The notes under the pieces: model-generated
Told to the model about the DNA's origin: nothing
Seen by the model: the letters and a program-made list of their open reading frames with translations, nothing else
Database searches by the model: none
Assembly: GCF_963576675.1 (NCBI RefSeq)
Contig: NC_088917.1
Coordinates: 77,300,610-77,364,609 of the forward strand
Origin: Euphorbia lathyris
Lineage: Eukaryota > Streptophyta > Magnoliopsida > Malpighiales > Euphorbiaceae
Length of the DNA stretch: 64,000 nucleotides
Direction of reading: 5' to 3'
Shown here: piece after piece, positions 11,670 to 23,454 of the stretch
Layout: the number at the start of each line of letters is the position of its first letter
Position numbering within the stretch: position 1 is the first letter of the stretch
Program-made: the position numbers and the translations under genes

Positions 11670-12848
11670 AGAGAGTTCAGAGATTACTCAGCACGACTTA
11701 TCCTGGTTCGGCCTCTCCGCCTACGTCCAGTCCCTAGAGTCCCTCCGGGCTTTTTAAATCCAATACTGAGCTCTTTAAACGTAGAGCACAAACCGTTTAC
11801 AAGGCAGTTGAATATGCAAGAGTACCTTCCTCTATTCGTCTACTCAACTCCTACTAAGTGTTATAACCGAACACTTAGGTTTCTCTACCACTGAGTATTT
11901 ACAACCAAACACTCAGCACAACACTCTTAATTTACAATTGATACAAATTGTTCTTTTCGAATGAAGAACACTTTAGATGATTACAAAAATCACTCTAGCT
12001 TTTACACAAGAATAGAAAGTTAAGTGTAAGATCTCTTTTTGTTTTGATGTGCTTTTTGCTTGTATTTTTCTCTCTTTTATTTTCTGTAATTCGGCAAATA
12101 TTCAAGAGGTATGCTTGTCCCTTTTATAGTTGCAATCTGAAGATCAAATCATTTGAATTTGATTTGTCCGTTGAATCCAAAACGGTTCTTTTGGGAGACA
12201 AGGTTCTGGTCAGCTTCAGGCTTGCAGGCCAATCCTGTCGTCTGATTTCCTCAGGTGCCAGGCTTGTCCTTTTCTTGTAGTTTTGTCTTCTTGTACAGGT
12301 TTCGTCTTTTAGCTAACGGACGTTTGACCCATGCATCTCGAAATCATTTTTGTGCGTAATTCTGAGGTTCTTATTATTGGTTCAGACAGTTGTCGGGCTT
12401 GTCTTTTAGCTAACGGATCATTAGTGCTGTCCTGAGGATCACTCGACATGACTTTGTTATTCGTTGTCTTTTGATTGTTGCCAATTCAGATACTGAGTTC
12501 TCTTTTACTCAACTTCCATGGTCAGCTTCGTTCTATAAGATATAGTTTACAAGAAGTCTTTTCTACTTTTGATACTGAGTTCCGTTCCACTCAGCTTCAT
12601 TGATTGACTTGATCTTTAAGCTTCTGTTCTAAAGATGACTCGTCTTCTTTTGTGCTGAGTTCCACTTTACCCAGCTTGTGCCGTGATATCATGCTGACTT
12701 CGTCCTGTCTTTTCTTTTTGATATATACATTTATACTTAACATTGAACAAACATATTACTACAATTAAATCAAAGCACTTAAATTTAATTGTCTCTTAAT
12801 CATGGATTATTTTGTCAAATCAAAATCTCGTGGAAAGGTGTTTCAAAA
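11319..12848 (-). repeat. 3' LTR of element B
   Basis: About 1530 bp, longer than the 5' LTR because of an expanded (CA)n(TA)n tract. Its inner edge, read on the minus strand, begins TTTTGAAACACC where the 5' LTR has TGTTGAAACACC, so the terminal TG has mutated to TT. Confidence 0.93.
11600..11667. repeat. (CA)n(TA)n microsatellite in the B 3' LTR
   Basis: About 35 bases of CA repeats followed by about 33 of TA. The sister LTR has only a short ACACATACAG(AT)n stretch at about 22110-22131, so the tract changed after insertion. Confidence 0.95.
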
Positions 12849-13417
12849 AACTCCCCCATTTTGATGTTGGCAAAATATTTAATTGATGGAACTCAGCATT
12901 GAGATTCCCCATGATTATGCTTCTGAAATTACTCCCCCGTAAGGGTTGCATCTATTGACTTAACTTAACTCTAAACTTTCTAAGATTCAATTCAGTAAAG
13001 TTTAGGCATGCTTAGTTCAATTCTAGACCTTCCAAGATCTAATTCAGATGAGCCTAGGTCAGCTTTTCAGAAGAGGTTAATGTGTTTTAACTCAGTTTTG
13101 ATACATGGTTAGTTTGATAATATAGTTATGGGAAAAACCTTTTTAGAGCAAATGTATCAAGTCTAATATGTACTGAGTTTATTCATTTTTCTTTTGTTTG
13201 TTTGTTCAATTAAGACAGATCAGCACAATACGGCAGTTAGCATCGCATAAGATTAATCAATTTGGAATAAGAGATGCATAATTTCTATAGATAGTCAGCA
13301 AGACAACATACGCACAAAAATACAAGTCAAAAATAAATCCTAGCAAATCTAGCCGGACTATTTCTTCCTATTGACTTGGACTTGGGCAGGATTCACTTTG
13401 CCTTTTCCTTTTTGTTG
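12849..13417 (-). other. PPT and spacer between ORF3 and 3' LTR of element B
   Basis: The purine tract TGGGGGAGTTTT (minus strand, about 12849-12860) adjoins the LTR. The rest is AT-rich 3' spacer rich in the words CTCAG and GTCAGC, with no gene visible. Confidence 0.75.
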
Positions 13418-16348
13418 CTACTGACTTCCAGAGGCTTCTCCTGCATGCTGAGTTCTATCAGCTTGTCCTTTCTCCCCCGTTTTGCCACCATCGGGCGAAG
13501 GAGGAACAAAAGTGTCGTTGAGAGCAGCATGAGTTAATCTGACTGAATAAGCCTTAAGCCTTTTCGTGCTTTCTCTTAGACCATCAAAAATAGGTATACC
13601 ATCGTCTAAGGTATCGCGAGGAATTCGGATGGAGGCACTGAACATACTGAGTATATACTCCTGGGATTTTCCAAGCCATGTGATTGTGTCAGTCAGCTGG
13701 GCATAGGCTTGATAGTACATTTTAAGCAGACCTGAATCATAAAACTGACGTTGAGTGTTTGTGTGATTCATATGTTTGTAAGTTGCCCGAGAGTATTGCA
13801 ACAGTTCATTGGTCTTGAGTTGATCAGTTTCCATTTCCTCTTTGCTCAAGTTGAGTAGACGGACAGCTTCGCTTATTTGTTCGACCGAACATTGAAAAGT
13901 TGAGGAGATTAGCTCGGGAGTTCCACTCAGCTCAGAGTTCAACTTGGTAAAATATTGATTCAACTCAGCAGAGGTAGCATAGCCCGTGTTGACTGCAGAA
14001 AGAGCATTAATCTGGCCTTGAAGGGAATTCAAGTGATTCACCATCATTAACTGTAGTTCGGCCAGCTTGACGATGGATTCTTGCTTGGGTTGCTGTGTTT
14101 GGACCGTTGCCATTACACTTACCAGATCTTTGAGACCCTTGATCTTGTTGAGGAGCTGAGTGATAGATGAGATTTAGGGTGACTCAATATTAGCAGACCC
14201 AGCAGCATCGGCATGAGAAGTATTCAAATCCTGAAGAATAGTTTGAGCGGAAGCAATAATGCGACGTCCGGACTCAATAGCATGAAGATAGGCATATGTT
14301 GTTTCAGGAATTGACTCAGTGGCCAGAATTCTGGTGTAAGTGGAGGGGCCAGCTTGGTTAACAACTGGACTTTGATTAGCAGCAGGGACTGACTGCTCAA
14401 TATTCTGGGAAAGAGGTGGATCAACAGAGATATTGACCTGCTCAATGTTGGTTTGAGTTGGTGCAGGAGGAGGCAACTCAGTTTGAGCAGGATTTTCCTT
14501 AGTATGCTTTTCACCTTGAGCAGCTTGGACTTCGAGTACTTGCTCGGCAGGGACTGGATTTTCCAGAGACTTGGCTTGTTCCTCAGGATGAGTAACAGAG
14601 GCTTGATTTTTCTGAAGTTCCATTGGAGAAGGCTCAGTGGGATTTGAGAAGAATTGGAACTGCATATCTGATAGGTCAGTAATTGGATCCCGCAGAGGAG
14701 AATCACCCAATAGATCAATAACTGGCGACTTCTGAGCCTTTTTCTTAAGCCTTCTCAATTTCTTGGCCTTAGGAGGAGAGGGGTCAGTTTGAATAGAATC
14801 AAGAGAGTCAGAAAGTGAATGTACCCCTAGGTCAACATGTTCTTATGCTGTGGGCTCAGCTTGCTCTTCAACCAGCTCAGTATTGACTATCTGTTCATGC
14901 TCAGCACCTATTGTTGGCTCAACATCCACTTCCTCATGTTGCTCAACATTTGCTATCTCAGTTTGCTCAATATGTTCTTGCTCCTCAGTTTTCTCAACAT
15001 TTTCTTGCTCCTCAGCATCAACCCTTCCTCCGAGATTTTCAAATTCTTCTTCATCTTGGTCAGTGGGTGGTTTTTCGAGATCGATTCCTTGACTTCTCAT
15101 AAAATAGGAGTCAGGAGTTACTATCAAGCTAAGAGGAGCAGCTTCAATAGGTTGCAAACCAGACTTCTTCTTCTTCAGCAGAGGTTGATCTGGAGTTTCT
15201 TTACTTTCTTCTTCAGGCTCATCTTGCCTTTTTCTCTTTTTAGCTGACTTAGGTTCTTCCTGACCTTCCTCAGCTCCAGCCTTCTTTCCCCTTGACACAA
15301 TTCTCAACTTCTTTGGAGCTGTGTTGATGTCTTTAGCTACCTGGTCAGCTTTCCTCTTTTTATCCCGCCGAGTGCGGTTAGCAGGTTTCTTTTCTTTTTG
15401 CTGACCTTCAATCGCTGCCCCTTTTCCTTTCTTGGGCACTATTGGTTGGTCGAAGGCAAGACCAAATAATACAGCAGATGTGATTTCTATGCCCCAGACA
15501 TTAATTTCCTCCACTAAGCTTACCTGGTGGTCTTTGAGGATCCTGGTGATTAGGGAGCCTAATCTAAGGGTACCCGTACTCCGCTGGAAACCACCGATGA
15601 GAAAGATTGGCATGTTGATCGGCTGGTAGGTCAGCATGTGCCAAATAAAGCATTGCTCGAAGTTGGATGTTGAGGACGCAGCATTGATTTTTAGGAAGAG
15701 GAAGTTGGTCAGTATATAGTGGGCCATCTTCTGATTCTGACCTATGGATGTGCTGGAGATTTCCCCAACATGACCGACAGGTTTGCAAAACTTAGTGGGA
15801 TAGTCAATTTTGTCGTGGTCACCTGTTTTTCGAAGTTTAGCTCCTTCGTTTTTCAGTTTTAGCAGTTTGGCAAGGTAAGGGGGGTTGATGACGATATCTT
15901 TTCCTTGAACCTTGGTGACCATGTAGTCCTGGTCATCATCAGCAGCTCTTAGGTTAGCGTAGAACTCCTTCACTAACTCAGGATAAGTGGCTTCTCGAAT
16001 CGAGAATAGCTCGGTCCAGCCGTTCTTTGAGATCCATTCACAGAAGGGTTGCTCAGCTTCCACAAAACCCTTGGAGAACCAGCGGGAGTGGTCAACCTTA
16101 TATCCCCTTACGCTGTTGTAAACTAGGGAGTAGGTACGTTCCATTGGTTTCTTTCCCTTATCCTTCTTCTGTTTCTTTTTCGATGAAGCAGCCAAGTCAG
16201 CATGGGAGCTTTTGTTCGGAGTTTGGTCATACTGACCTTGTGCTTTGGTGGGTGTCTCACTAAATTCCTGCTGGGGAGGGGAGTTAGGGTTTTCATTGGA
16301 GTGATTCTTATCGTAATCACCGCCAGAGATATTCTGGGAGTCCGACAT
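13418..16348 (-). pseudogene. Element B third ORF (env-like / putative plant transposon protein), two stops
   Basis: A single frame of about 976 codons on the pol strand, starting MSDSQNISGG at 16348 and interrupted by TAA at 14843-14845 and TAA at 14174-14176. After both stops the same frame continues. Seen: a low-complexity Ser/Pro/Lys N-terminus and a central globular part (about 80-300) with YPELVKEFYANL. Then come basic stretches with repeated KKRK and RRDKKRK blocks, an acidic Glu/Gln-rich stretch, a Pro/Gln-rich stretch and a helical C-terminal part. The YPELVKEFYANL region recalls the 'putative plant transposon protein' domain found in plant retroelements. SIRE-type elements carry an extra ORF at this position, called env-like. 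No convincing signal peptide or membrane anchor is visible, so a true envelope function is not supported. Confidence 0.75.
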
Positions 16349-16844
16349 GTTTTCATAGAGATTTTCAAGAGGTTTTAGGATTTGAGAAGTGAGGGAGATT
16401 AATGCCAGAGATTTCAAGTGTAAAGAGAGATAAGTGGGAATTCTTCCACTATTTATAGAAGTTCGAATGATCCTATACGTTGAACTAGCCGTTTTACCTC
16501 GAGATGATCAATCGACAAAGATCCTGGCATTTATGACACATTCGGCGCATGTGTTTTCTCATTATTTCTTACGTCATCCTAGGTGGCTATTTAATTCGCG
16601 TGCTAGCATTTAATGTTGCAAGTGCCTTCACTCAGTTTGTCAGAATACTAAACGTTTGTGGTACTGAGTGCACAGTTTGTTTACGTAGAGAGTTTTCATA
16701 CTGCTTTAGTAACTCAGCCTAAAATAATCACTCAACATGTATGTCTTACTCAGCATAGGGTGATTTTCTATAACGCATATTAAGCTCAGCATGTAGAAGT
16801 TACTAATTTAGCACATATTACTCAGTATGGTAATCACTCAACAT
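16349..16844 (-). other. Spacer between pol and ORF3 of element B
   Basis: About 500 bp with no frame. It is dense in ACTCAGC/ACTCAAC words. It might hold a promoter or splice site for ORF3, but no convincing element stands out. Confidence 0.6.
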
Positions 16845-19800
16845 TCAATTAAGCACATAGTTCCATTGAAGAGGATTAGACATACCGATAGCTTCCCTTA
16901 GTATGTTGAATTGCTCACGAGCCAAAGGCTTGGTGAAGAAATCAGCAAGCTCTTCATCTGTTGGAACGTAGGTCAGCTTGATCTCACCCTTGAGTACATG
17001 ATCTCTAATGAAGTGATGCCTTATGCTGACATGCTTTATCCTGCTGTGTTGGATTGGATTTTTAGATAGGTCAATGGCGCTTCTGTTGTCACATTTGACT
17101 TCAATTGTTTCTGTTTTAACTCCATAATCCTCAAGCTGTTGTTTAATCCAAAGGACTTGTGCAACACAGCTTCCAGCAGCTACGTACTCAGCTTCAGTTG
17201 TAGATAAGGCAACTGATGATTGCTTCTTGCTGAACCAAGATACCACACAGCTTCCAAGGAAGTGACATCCTCCCGAGGTACTTTTACGTTCAAGCTTATC
17301 TCATCCATAGTCAGCATTAGTGTATCTAATGAGTGTGAAGTCATTTGAGGTTGGATACCATAAACCTGCATTAACTGAGCTCTGCAAATATCTAAAGATT
17401 CTTTTTACAGCTATAAAGTGAGATTCCCTGGGGTCAGCTTGATATCTAGCACAATAACATACTGGGTACTGAATATCAGGTCTACTAGCGGTAAGGTAAA
17501 GTAGAGAGCCAATCATACCTCGATATAGCTTGCTATCTACAGATTTACCTTTCTCATCTTTGCATAGGACAGTGTCAGTACCCATTGGGGTTGATATGGG
17601 TTTACAATCTTCCATATCAAACTTCTTTAGCATTTCTTTGGTGTATTTGGACTGACTAATGAAGATGTCGTTCTTACCTTGCTTGATTTGAAGTCCAAGG
17701 AAGAAGTTGAGTTCTCCCATCATAGACATCTCGAACTCAGTTTGCATCTGTTTACTAAATTCTTTGCACAAAGATTATATCGTCTACGTAAATTTGTGCC
17801 AGCAGGGTATGTTTACCCTTTTTCTTAATGAACAAGGTTGTGTTAGCTTTGCCTCTGACATAATTCCTGGTCAGCAGAAAGTTGGTCAACCTCTCATACC
17901 AAGCACGTAGTGCTTGTTTTAGGCCATATAAGGCCTTCTTGAGTTTATAAACGTGGTTTGGAAATTTTGGATCTTCAAACCCTGGAGGCTGACTAACATA
18001 TACCTCTTCGTTTATAAAGCCATTAAGAAAAGCACTTTTAACATCCATTTGATATAATTTAAAATTCATATAGCTAGCATATGCACACAATATTCGTATA
18101 GCCTCTAACCTGGTAACGGGTGCAAAGGTTTCACCAGAGTCAATGCCCTCTTACTGACTATAGCCTTGGGCTACAAGTCGGGCTTTGTTTCTGACTACGT
18201 TGCCTTGCTCATCTAGTTTATTTCTAAAGACCCACTTAGTTCTTATGGTCTTTTGATTCCTGGGTTTTGGTACTAAATCCCATACCTCATTTCTTGTGAA
18301 TTGATCAAGCTCTTCTTGCATAGCATTGATCCAATATTCATCGTGCTCAGCATCAGTAAAGTTCTTTGGCTCATGTACTGAGACGAATGCGACATTGCTG
18401 AGGTATTTTCTAAGCTGGTCTCTTGTCATCAGCTTGTTGTCAGCAGCATCAAGAATAGACTTCTCCGAATGTCCTCTTGGGATTTTTATTTCTTTGGGTA
18501 ATGTTGAGTTGTTTGGAGTAGGTGTTTCTACAATATCTGCAGGAACAGATTGGTCAGCAAAGGTAATTTCGGGTTCGTGTTTACCTTTGGTCAGTCCTTG
18601 TACAGATGACTCAGTAGCTCCTGTTTGGTCAGCGGAAGCTGAGCTTGGTTCATCTTCGGTGGACTGAGTTGTCTTTCCTGCAGGGTCAGTTTCATCGAAT
18701 TCTATATGGACAGACTCTTCAACAATTTGAGTTCGTATATTATATACTCTATATGCTTTACTATTAGTTGAGTACCCTAAAAAGATCGTTTTGTCAGCTT
18801 TAGCATCAAATTTTGCAAGGTTATCTTTTGTATTGAGTATAAAACATTTACACCCAAAGACACGAAAGTAGCCAATGTTGGGCTTTCGTCCTTTCCAAAG
18901 TTCGTATGGGGTTTTCTTAAGAATAGGTCTAACTAAAGCCCTATTAAGTATGTAGCATGCTGTGTGGACAGCTTCACCCCAGAAATACTTTGGAAGCCTA
19001 TTTTCACTCAGCATTGTCCTAGCAATTTCGACAATTGTTCTGTTCTTCCTTTCAACAACCCCATTTTGTTGAGGCGTTCTAGGAGCAGAGAAATTGTGGT
19101 CAATACCACCAGCTTCACAGAATTTGTCAAACTGTTGGTTCTTGAATTCTCTACCATTGTCGCTTCTAATATGAGCTACTTTTAGGTCTTTGTCATTTTC
19201 AAGCTTTTTAATCAATGTGGTGAATATCTCAAATGTTTCATCCTTGCTACTCAGCAAGATGATCCAAGTATACCGAGAGAAATCATCTACAATGACTAAG
19301 GAGAATTTCTTACCGCCCAAGCTAAGTTGCTGGACAGGTCCGAAAAGGTCCAAGTGTAGTAATTCCAATGGTCTCTTGGTTGAGACAATGTTTTTACTTT
19401 GAAAAGACTTTTTCGTTTGTTTACCTTGTTGACAAGCATTACATAATTGATCTTTTTCAAATTTCAATTTGGGCAATCCCTCAACTAGTTGCTTTCTAGC
19501 TAATTTGGCTAGGAGGTCCATGCTTACATGACCAAGTCTCCTATGCCATAGCCAGGAGTTATCCTCTTTAGACATTAAGCATATATTTTTGGAAAACTGT
19601 TTTTCTAAACTCAACATATATACATTGTCAACACGAGGAGCAGTTAAAATCAATTTGTTTGTTTTTCCCTCGAGTATCCGACACTGAGTAGCATCAAATA
19701 TAACCTGTCTACCGCTATCACAAAGCTGAGCTATGCTCAATAGGTTATATTTGAGACCCTTAACTAAGGAGACTGACTCAATGGTGGGGTTACCTCCGAT

Positions 19801-19971
19801 AGTGCCTGATCTTACTATCTTACCCTTCTTATTGTCTCCAAAGCTTACGTTTCCACCTCGTTTAAGCTCAAGTGTGATGAACTGAGTTTCATCACCAGTC
19901 ATATGCCTCGAGCATGCACTGTCAATATACCACAGTTTTGACTTCTCCACGCACCTCAGGCTCACCTGCAT
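16845..19971 (-). pseudogene. pol: Element B pol, disrupted
   Basis: Protease (WYIDSACSRHM, a DSA form of the DSG motif, shared with A), integrase (HHCC head; LDLFGP, SDNGREF, VVERKNRT core), reverse transcriptase and RNase H are all recognisable. Damage relative to A: CAA to TAA at 18151-18153 and about 20 bases missing after the YVDD motif near 17765, which shifts the frame. There is also CGA to TGA at 17301-17303. The integrase SDNGREF reads SDNGGEF in A. RNase H (TTEAEYVAA) and the C-terminus to the TGA at 16845 are intact. Confidence 0.92.
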
Positions 19972-19977
19972 TTTGAA

Positions 19978-19980
19978 TCA
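19978..19980 (-). promoter_or_regulatory. In-frame stop between gag and pol (element B)
   Basis: TGA separates the last gag codons (VPKDE) from pol (FKMQVSLRC) without change of frame. Element A has TAG at the identical position (23446-23448). A stop kept by two diverged copies with different triplets suggests a regulated gag-pol readthrough point. Confidence 0.6.
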
Positions 19981-21758
19981 TTCATCTTTAGGTACCCAAT
20001 TCTTTTTGGGTCCTCGTTTGTTAGCATAAATAGGTGCAAAGTCATATTTTAACTTGTGACGGCATACTTTTATTGTGTGGCCAGCTTTACCACAGAAGTC
20101 ACAGAATGTTACCCTCTTAGGGTGACTTTGTTTTTGGTCAGCACCATTGTGCTGAGCATGCCAACATACCTTAGTGGTATGTCCTTTCTTTTCGCAGAAG
20201 TCACATTGGACATTCCGCTTGTTATACCAACACACATCTCTTGTGTGACCCCTTTTCCCACAACAGTCACATTGAGTGAGTTGTCTATGCTGACTAGTAC
20301 CTGAGTACTCAGCATGGGATTTGTTTGAACCTTTCATTTGGTTCTGAAGGTTTGTGACATCCTTTCTCAGTTTCTTTGAATCTGATTGGACCTCCGAGAC
20401 AAACTTGTGCATAATTTACATGTTGCTGTGCAAAGTTGAGTTGTCTTGGAGAAGATATCGGAGGTCACTAAGTTTGACCTCTTCAATCTCGTCACACTGC
20501 CTGTTGAGTGCCTTTATTTTCTTATTACACTTTTTAGTTAGTGTATATAAATCACTCAGGGTGTTAATCATTTCTTTTCTAAGCAAGTGTAAGGATGTTA
20601 CCTCATTTGAGTATTCCTCCTGTTCAGATTCTTCAAAGAGGTCAGCATGCTCAGATTGGGTGTGGTCAGCAACGTCATCGGCCATGAAGCATATGTTTGC
20701 CGACTCAGTGACTTTAGCTTCTGACGATGTTGAGTCGTCACTGTCACTCCATGTGGCTAGCATTGCCTTTTTGCTTCCCTTTTTGTCTTTATTTAGATTA
20801 GGACAGCTTGACTTAATGTGCCCATTTGATGGCACTCAAAGCACGTGACAGGCTTGGAGCTGTCCTTTTTGTATTTGTCACTCGACTCAGCTTTGTACCT
20901 ATCACCTCTTCTGAATGGCCTCTTGCTGTTCTTTTCATTCTTTCTGAACAGCTTCTTCATCTTTCTCGTGAACATGGCCATTTCCTCATCATCTGATGAG
21001 TCAGCTTCAGTTGAGTCAGCTTTCATGACAAGTGATTTTTGTTTCTTGTCTTCTGACTTTTCTTTTGCTTCAAAATTTTTCATAGAGATCTCATGAGTCA
21101 GCAGAGATCCGATCAGCTCGTCATATTTATATGTGGTCAAGTCTTGAGCCTCCTCCACGGCAGTTTTCTTAGCTTGCCAACTCTTTGGTAAGAATCTCAG
21201 GATTTTCTTCAACTGCTCTTCTTCAGTGAAGTTCTTGCCGAGCCTCTTTAGCTCATTTGTAATGTTGGTGAATCTAGCATTCATTTCGGAGATGTCCTCA
21301 TTGTCGTTCATCTCGAACAGCTCGTATAATCTCATATGTTGATTCACCTTTGACTCCTTGACCTTGCTTATACCTTCGTAGGTTACTTCAAGCTTTTTCC
21401 AAATCTCCTGTGCTGACTCGCAACCTGAAATCTTATTGTATTCTGCAGCATCTAACGCACAGTGAAGCATATTGATAGTCGAAGCATTGTTTTGTAATTT
21501 TTTAAGGTCATCTTCTGACCACTCAGTTTCACTCTTAACAACTTTCTCATTGTCAACAGTTTTGTATGGCACATAAGGGCCTTGAACTATTGCAAGCCAT
21601 GCACTCATGTTTGTGGCTTGAATGAAGTTCTTCATCCTATTCTTCCAGAATGTATAATTGGATCCAAAGAATAGGGGAGGCCGACTAATTGATAATCCTT
21701 CTGGGAGTATCTGTGTTGTTTGGTTCCCGGGAAGGAAACGAGTGCTGTTCTCAGCCAT
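19978..21758 (-). pseudogene. gag: Element B gag, one frameshift and one stop
   Basis: Starts MAENSTRFLPGN at 21758 and parallels the A gag: capsid domain, CCHC knuckle, acidic linker, coiled-coil stretch and three more CCHC knuckles in the last 110 codons. A single base is missing in the first knuckle near 20827 (A reads CAAACTGGGC, B CAAATGGGC), shifting the frame. A Glu codon has become TAA at 20413-20415. Otherwise it runs to the gag-pol stop. Confidence 0.9.
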
Positions 21759-21807
21759 TTATCGGGATCAGCTCAAGATTGTTAAATCTTTGAATAGTGA
21801 GCTATTT

Positions 21808-21820
21808 GGCTCTGATACCA
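21808..21820 (-). other. Primer-binding site of element B
   Basis: TGGTATCAGAGCC on the minus strand, two bases from the LTR end, complementary to initiator tRNA-Met. Confidence 0.93.
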
Positions 21821-21822
21821 CT

Positions 21823-23313
21823 TGTTGGTCCCATGTGATTAGTTCCAAAGGGGGGGGGGGGGGTTAGGAACTAATATAAATTTTTTCGATTTTTAATTAA
21901 GCTGACTTAATATAATTCTTTGAGTTGATTAACTCAACTTTTGGTCAGCACGGCCGATTTTGTCGTAAGACAGCTTTAGTCAGATGTTGACTAGAACTGT
22001 TTTACTTGTAAGTTGGGAATTGACACTTATGTGGTCAGCTTCCAACTCAGCACACTTATTTACTCAGAGTCAGCGTGAACAATTTATATACTAAGTAAAA
22101 ATAACAAGCAACACATACAGATATATATATATTGAGAGAGTTCAGAGATTACTCAGCACGACTTATCCTGGTTCGGCCTCTCCGCCTACGTCCAGTCCCT
22201 AGAGTCCCTCCGGGCTTTTTAAATCCAATACTGAGCTCTTTAAACATAGAGCACAAACCGTTTACAAGGCAGTTGAATATGCAATAGTACCTTCCTCTAT
22301 TCGTCTACTCAACTCCTACTAAGTGTTATAACCGAACACTTAGGTTTCTCTACCACTAAGTATTTACAACCAAACACTCAGCACAACACTCTCAATTTAC
22401 AATTGATACAAATTGTTCTTTTCGAATGAAGAACACTTTAGATGATTACAAAAATCACTCTAGCTTTTACACAAGAATAGAAAGTTAAGTGTAAGATCTC
22501 TTTTTGTTTTGATGTGCTTTTTGCTTGTATTTTTCTCTCTTTTATTTTCTGTAATTCGGCAAATATTCAAGAGGTATGCTTGTCCCTTTTATAGTTGCAA
22601 TCTGAAGATCAAATCATTTGAATTTGATTTGTCCGTTGAATCCAAAACGGCTCTTTTGGGAGACAAGGTTCTGGTCAACTTCAGGCTTGCAGGCCAATCC
22701 TGTCGTCTGATTTCCTCAGGTGTCAGGCTTGTCCTTTTCTTGTAGTTTTGTCTTCTTGTACAGGTTTCGTCTTTTAGCTAACGGACGTTTGACCCATGCA
22801 TCTCGAAATCATTTCTGTGCGTAATTCCGAGGTTCCTATTATTGGTTCAGACAGTTGTCGGGCTTGTCTTTTAGCTAACGGATCATTGGTGCTGTCCTGA
22901 GGATCACTCGGCATGACTTTGTTATTCATTGTCTTTTGATTGTTGCCAATTCAGATACTGAGTTCTCTTTTACTCAACTTCCATGGTCAGCTTCGTTCTG
23001 TAAGACATAGTTTACAAGAAGTCTTTTCTACTTTTGATACTGAGTTCCGTTCCACTCAGCTTCATTGATTGACTTGATATTTAAGCTTCTGTTCTGAAGA
23101 TGACTCATCTTCTTTTGTGCTGAGTTCCACTTTACCCAGCTTGTGTCGTGATATCATGCTGACTTCGTCCTGTCTTTTCTTTTTGATATATACATTTATA
23201 CTTAACATTGAACAAATATATTAGTACAATTAAATCAAAGCACTTAAATTTAATTGTCTCTTAATCATGGATTATTTTGTCAAATCAAAATCTCGTGGAA
23301 AGGTGTTTCAACA
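21823..23313 (-). repeat. 5' LTR of element B
   Basis: 1491 bp with intact TG and CA ends. It contains a run of about 15 G (21849-21863), where the 3' LTR has about nine and the A LTR seven C on the other strand. Confidence 0.95.
22585..22595 (-). promoter_or_regulatory. TATA box of the element B LTR
   Basis: CTATAAAAGGG on the minus strand, the best core-promoter match in the LTR, repeated in the 3' LTR near 12118. Confidence 0.55.
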
Positions 23314-23448
23314 GTAACTTATTGTGACTTCTGTGATAAACAAGGCCACATCATAAATGTATGTCGTCACAAGATAAAATATGATGCTTCACCTGTTCGC
23401 ACTAACAAACGAGGACCCAACAAGAATTGGGTACCTAAAGATGAATAG
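23314..23448 (+). pseudogene. gag: Element A gag, C-terminal end after element B
   Basis: Begins with the second GTAAC duplication and resumes the frame left at 11318. It carries a final CCHC knuckle (CDFCDKQGHIINVC) and the basic end VPKDE, then TAG at 23446-23448. Only the insertion separates it from the rest of gag. Confidence 0.9.
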
Positions 23449-23454
23449 TTTAAA

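Larger units (their letters stand above)
11319..23313 (-). mobile_element. Element B: complete SIRE/Maximus-like copia element with third ORF
   Basis: 11,995 bp on the minus strand: 5' LTR (21823-23313), tRNA-Met site, gag, pol, a long third ORF, PPT and 3' LTR (11319-12848), bounded by 5-bp duplications GTAAC. Same family as A, in opposite orientation, so A and B together form a large interrupted inverted repeat. Length, multiple gag knuckles and an extra ORF after pol fit the SIRE/Maximus lineage. Every ORF has one or more disabling changes. Confidence 0.95.

Noticed and set aside
13418..16348. True envelope glycoprotein in element B
   Set aside because: No signal peptide, no transmembrane anchor and highly charged low-complexity stretches; only position matches the env-like label.
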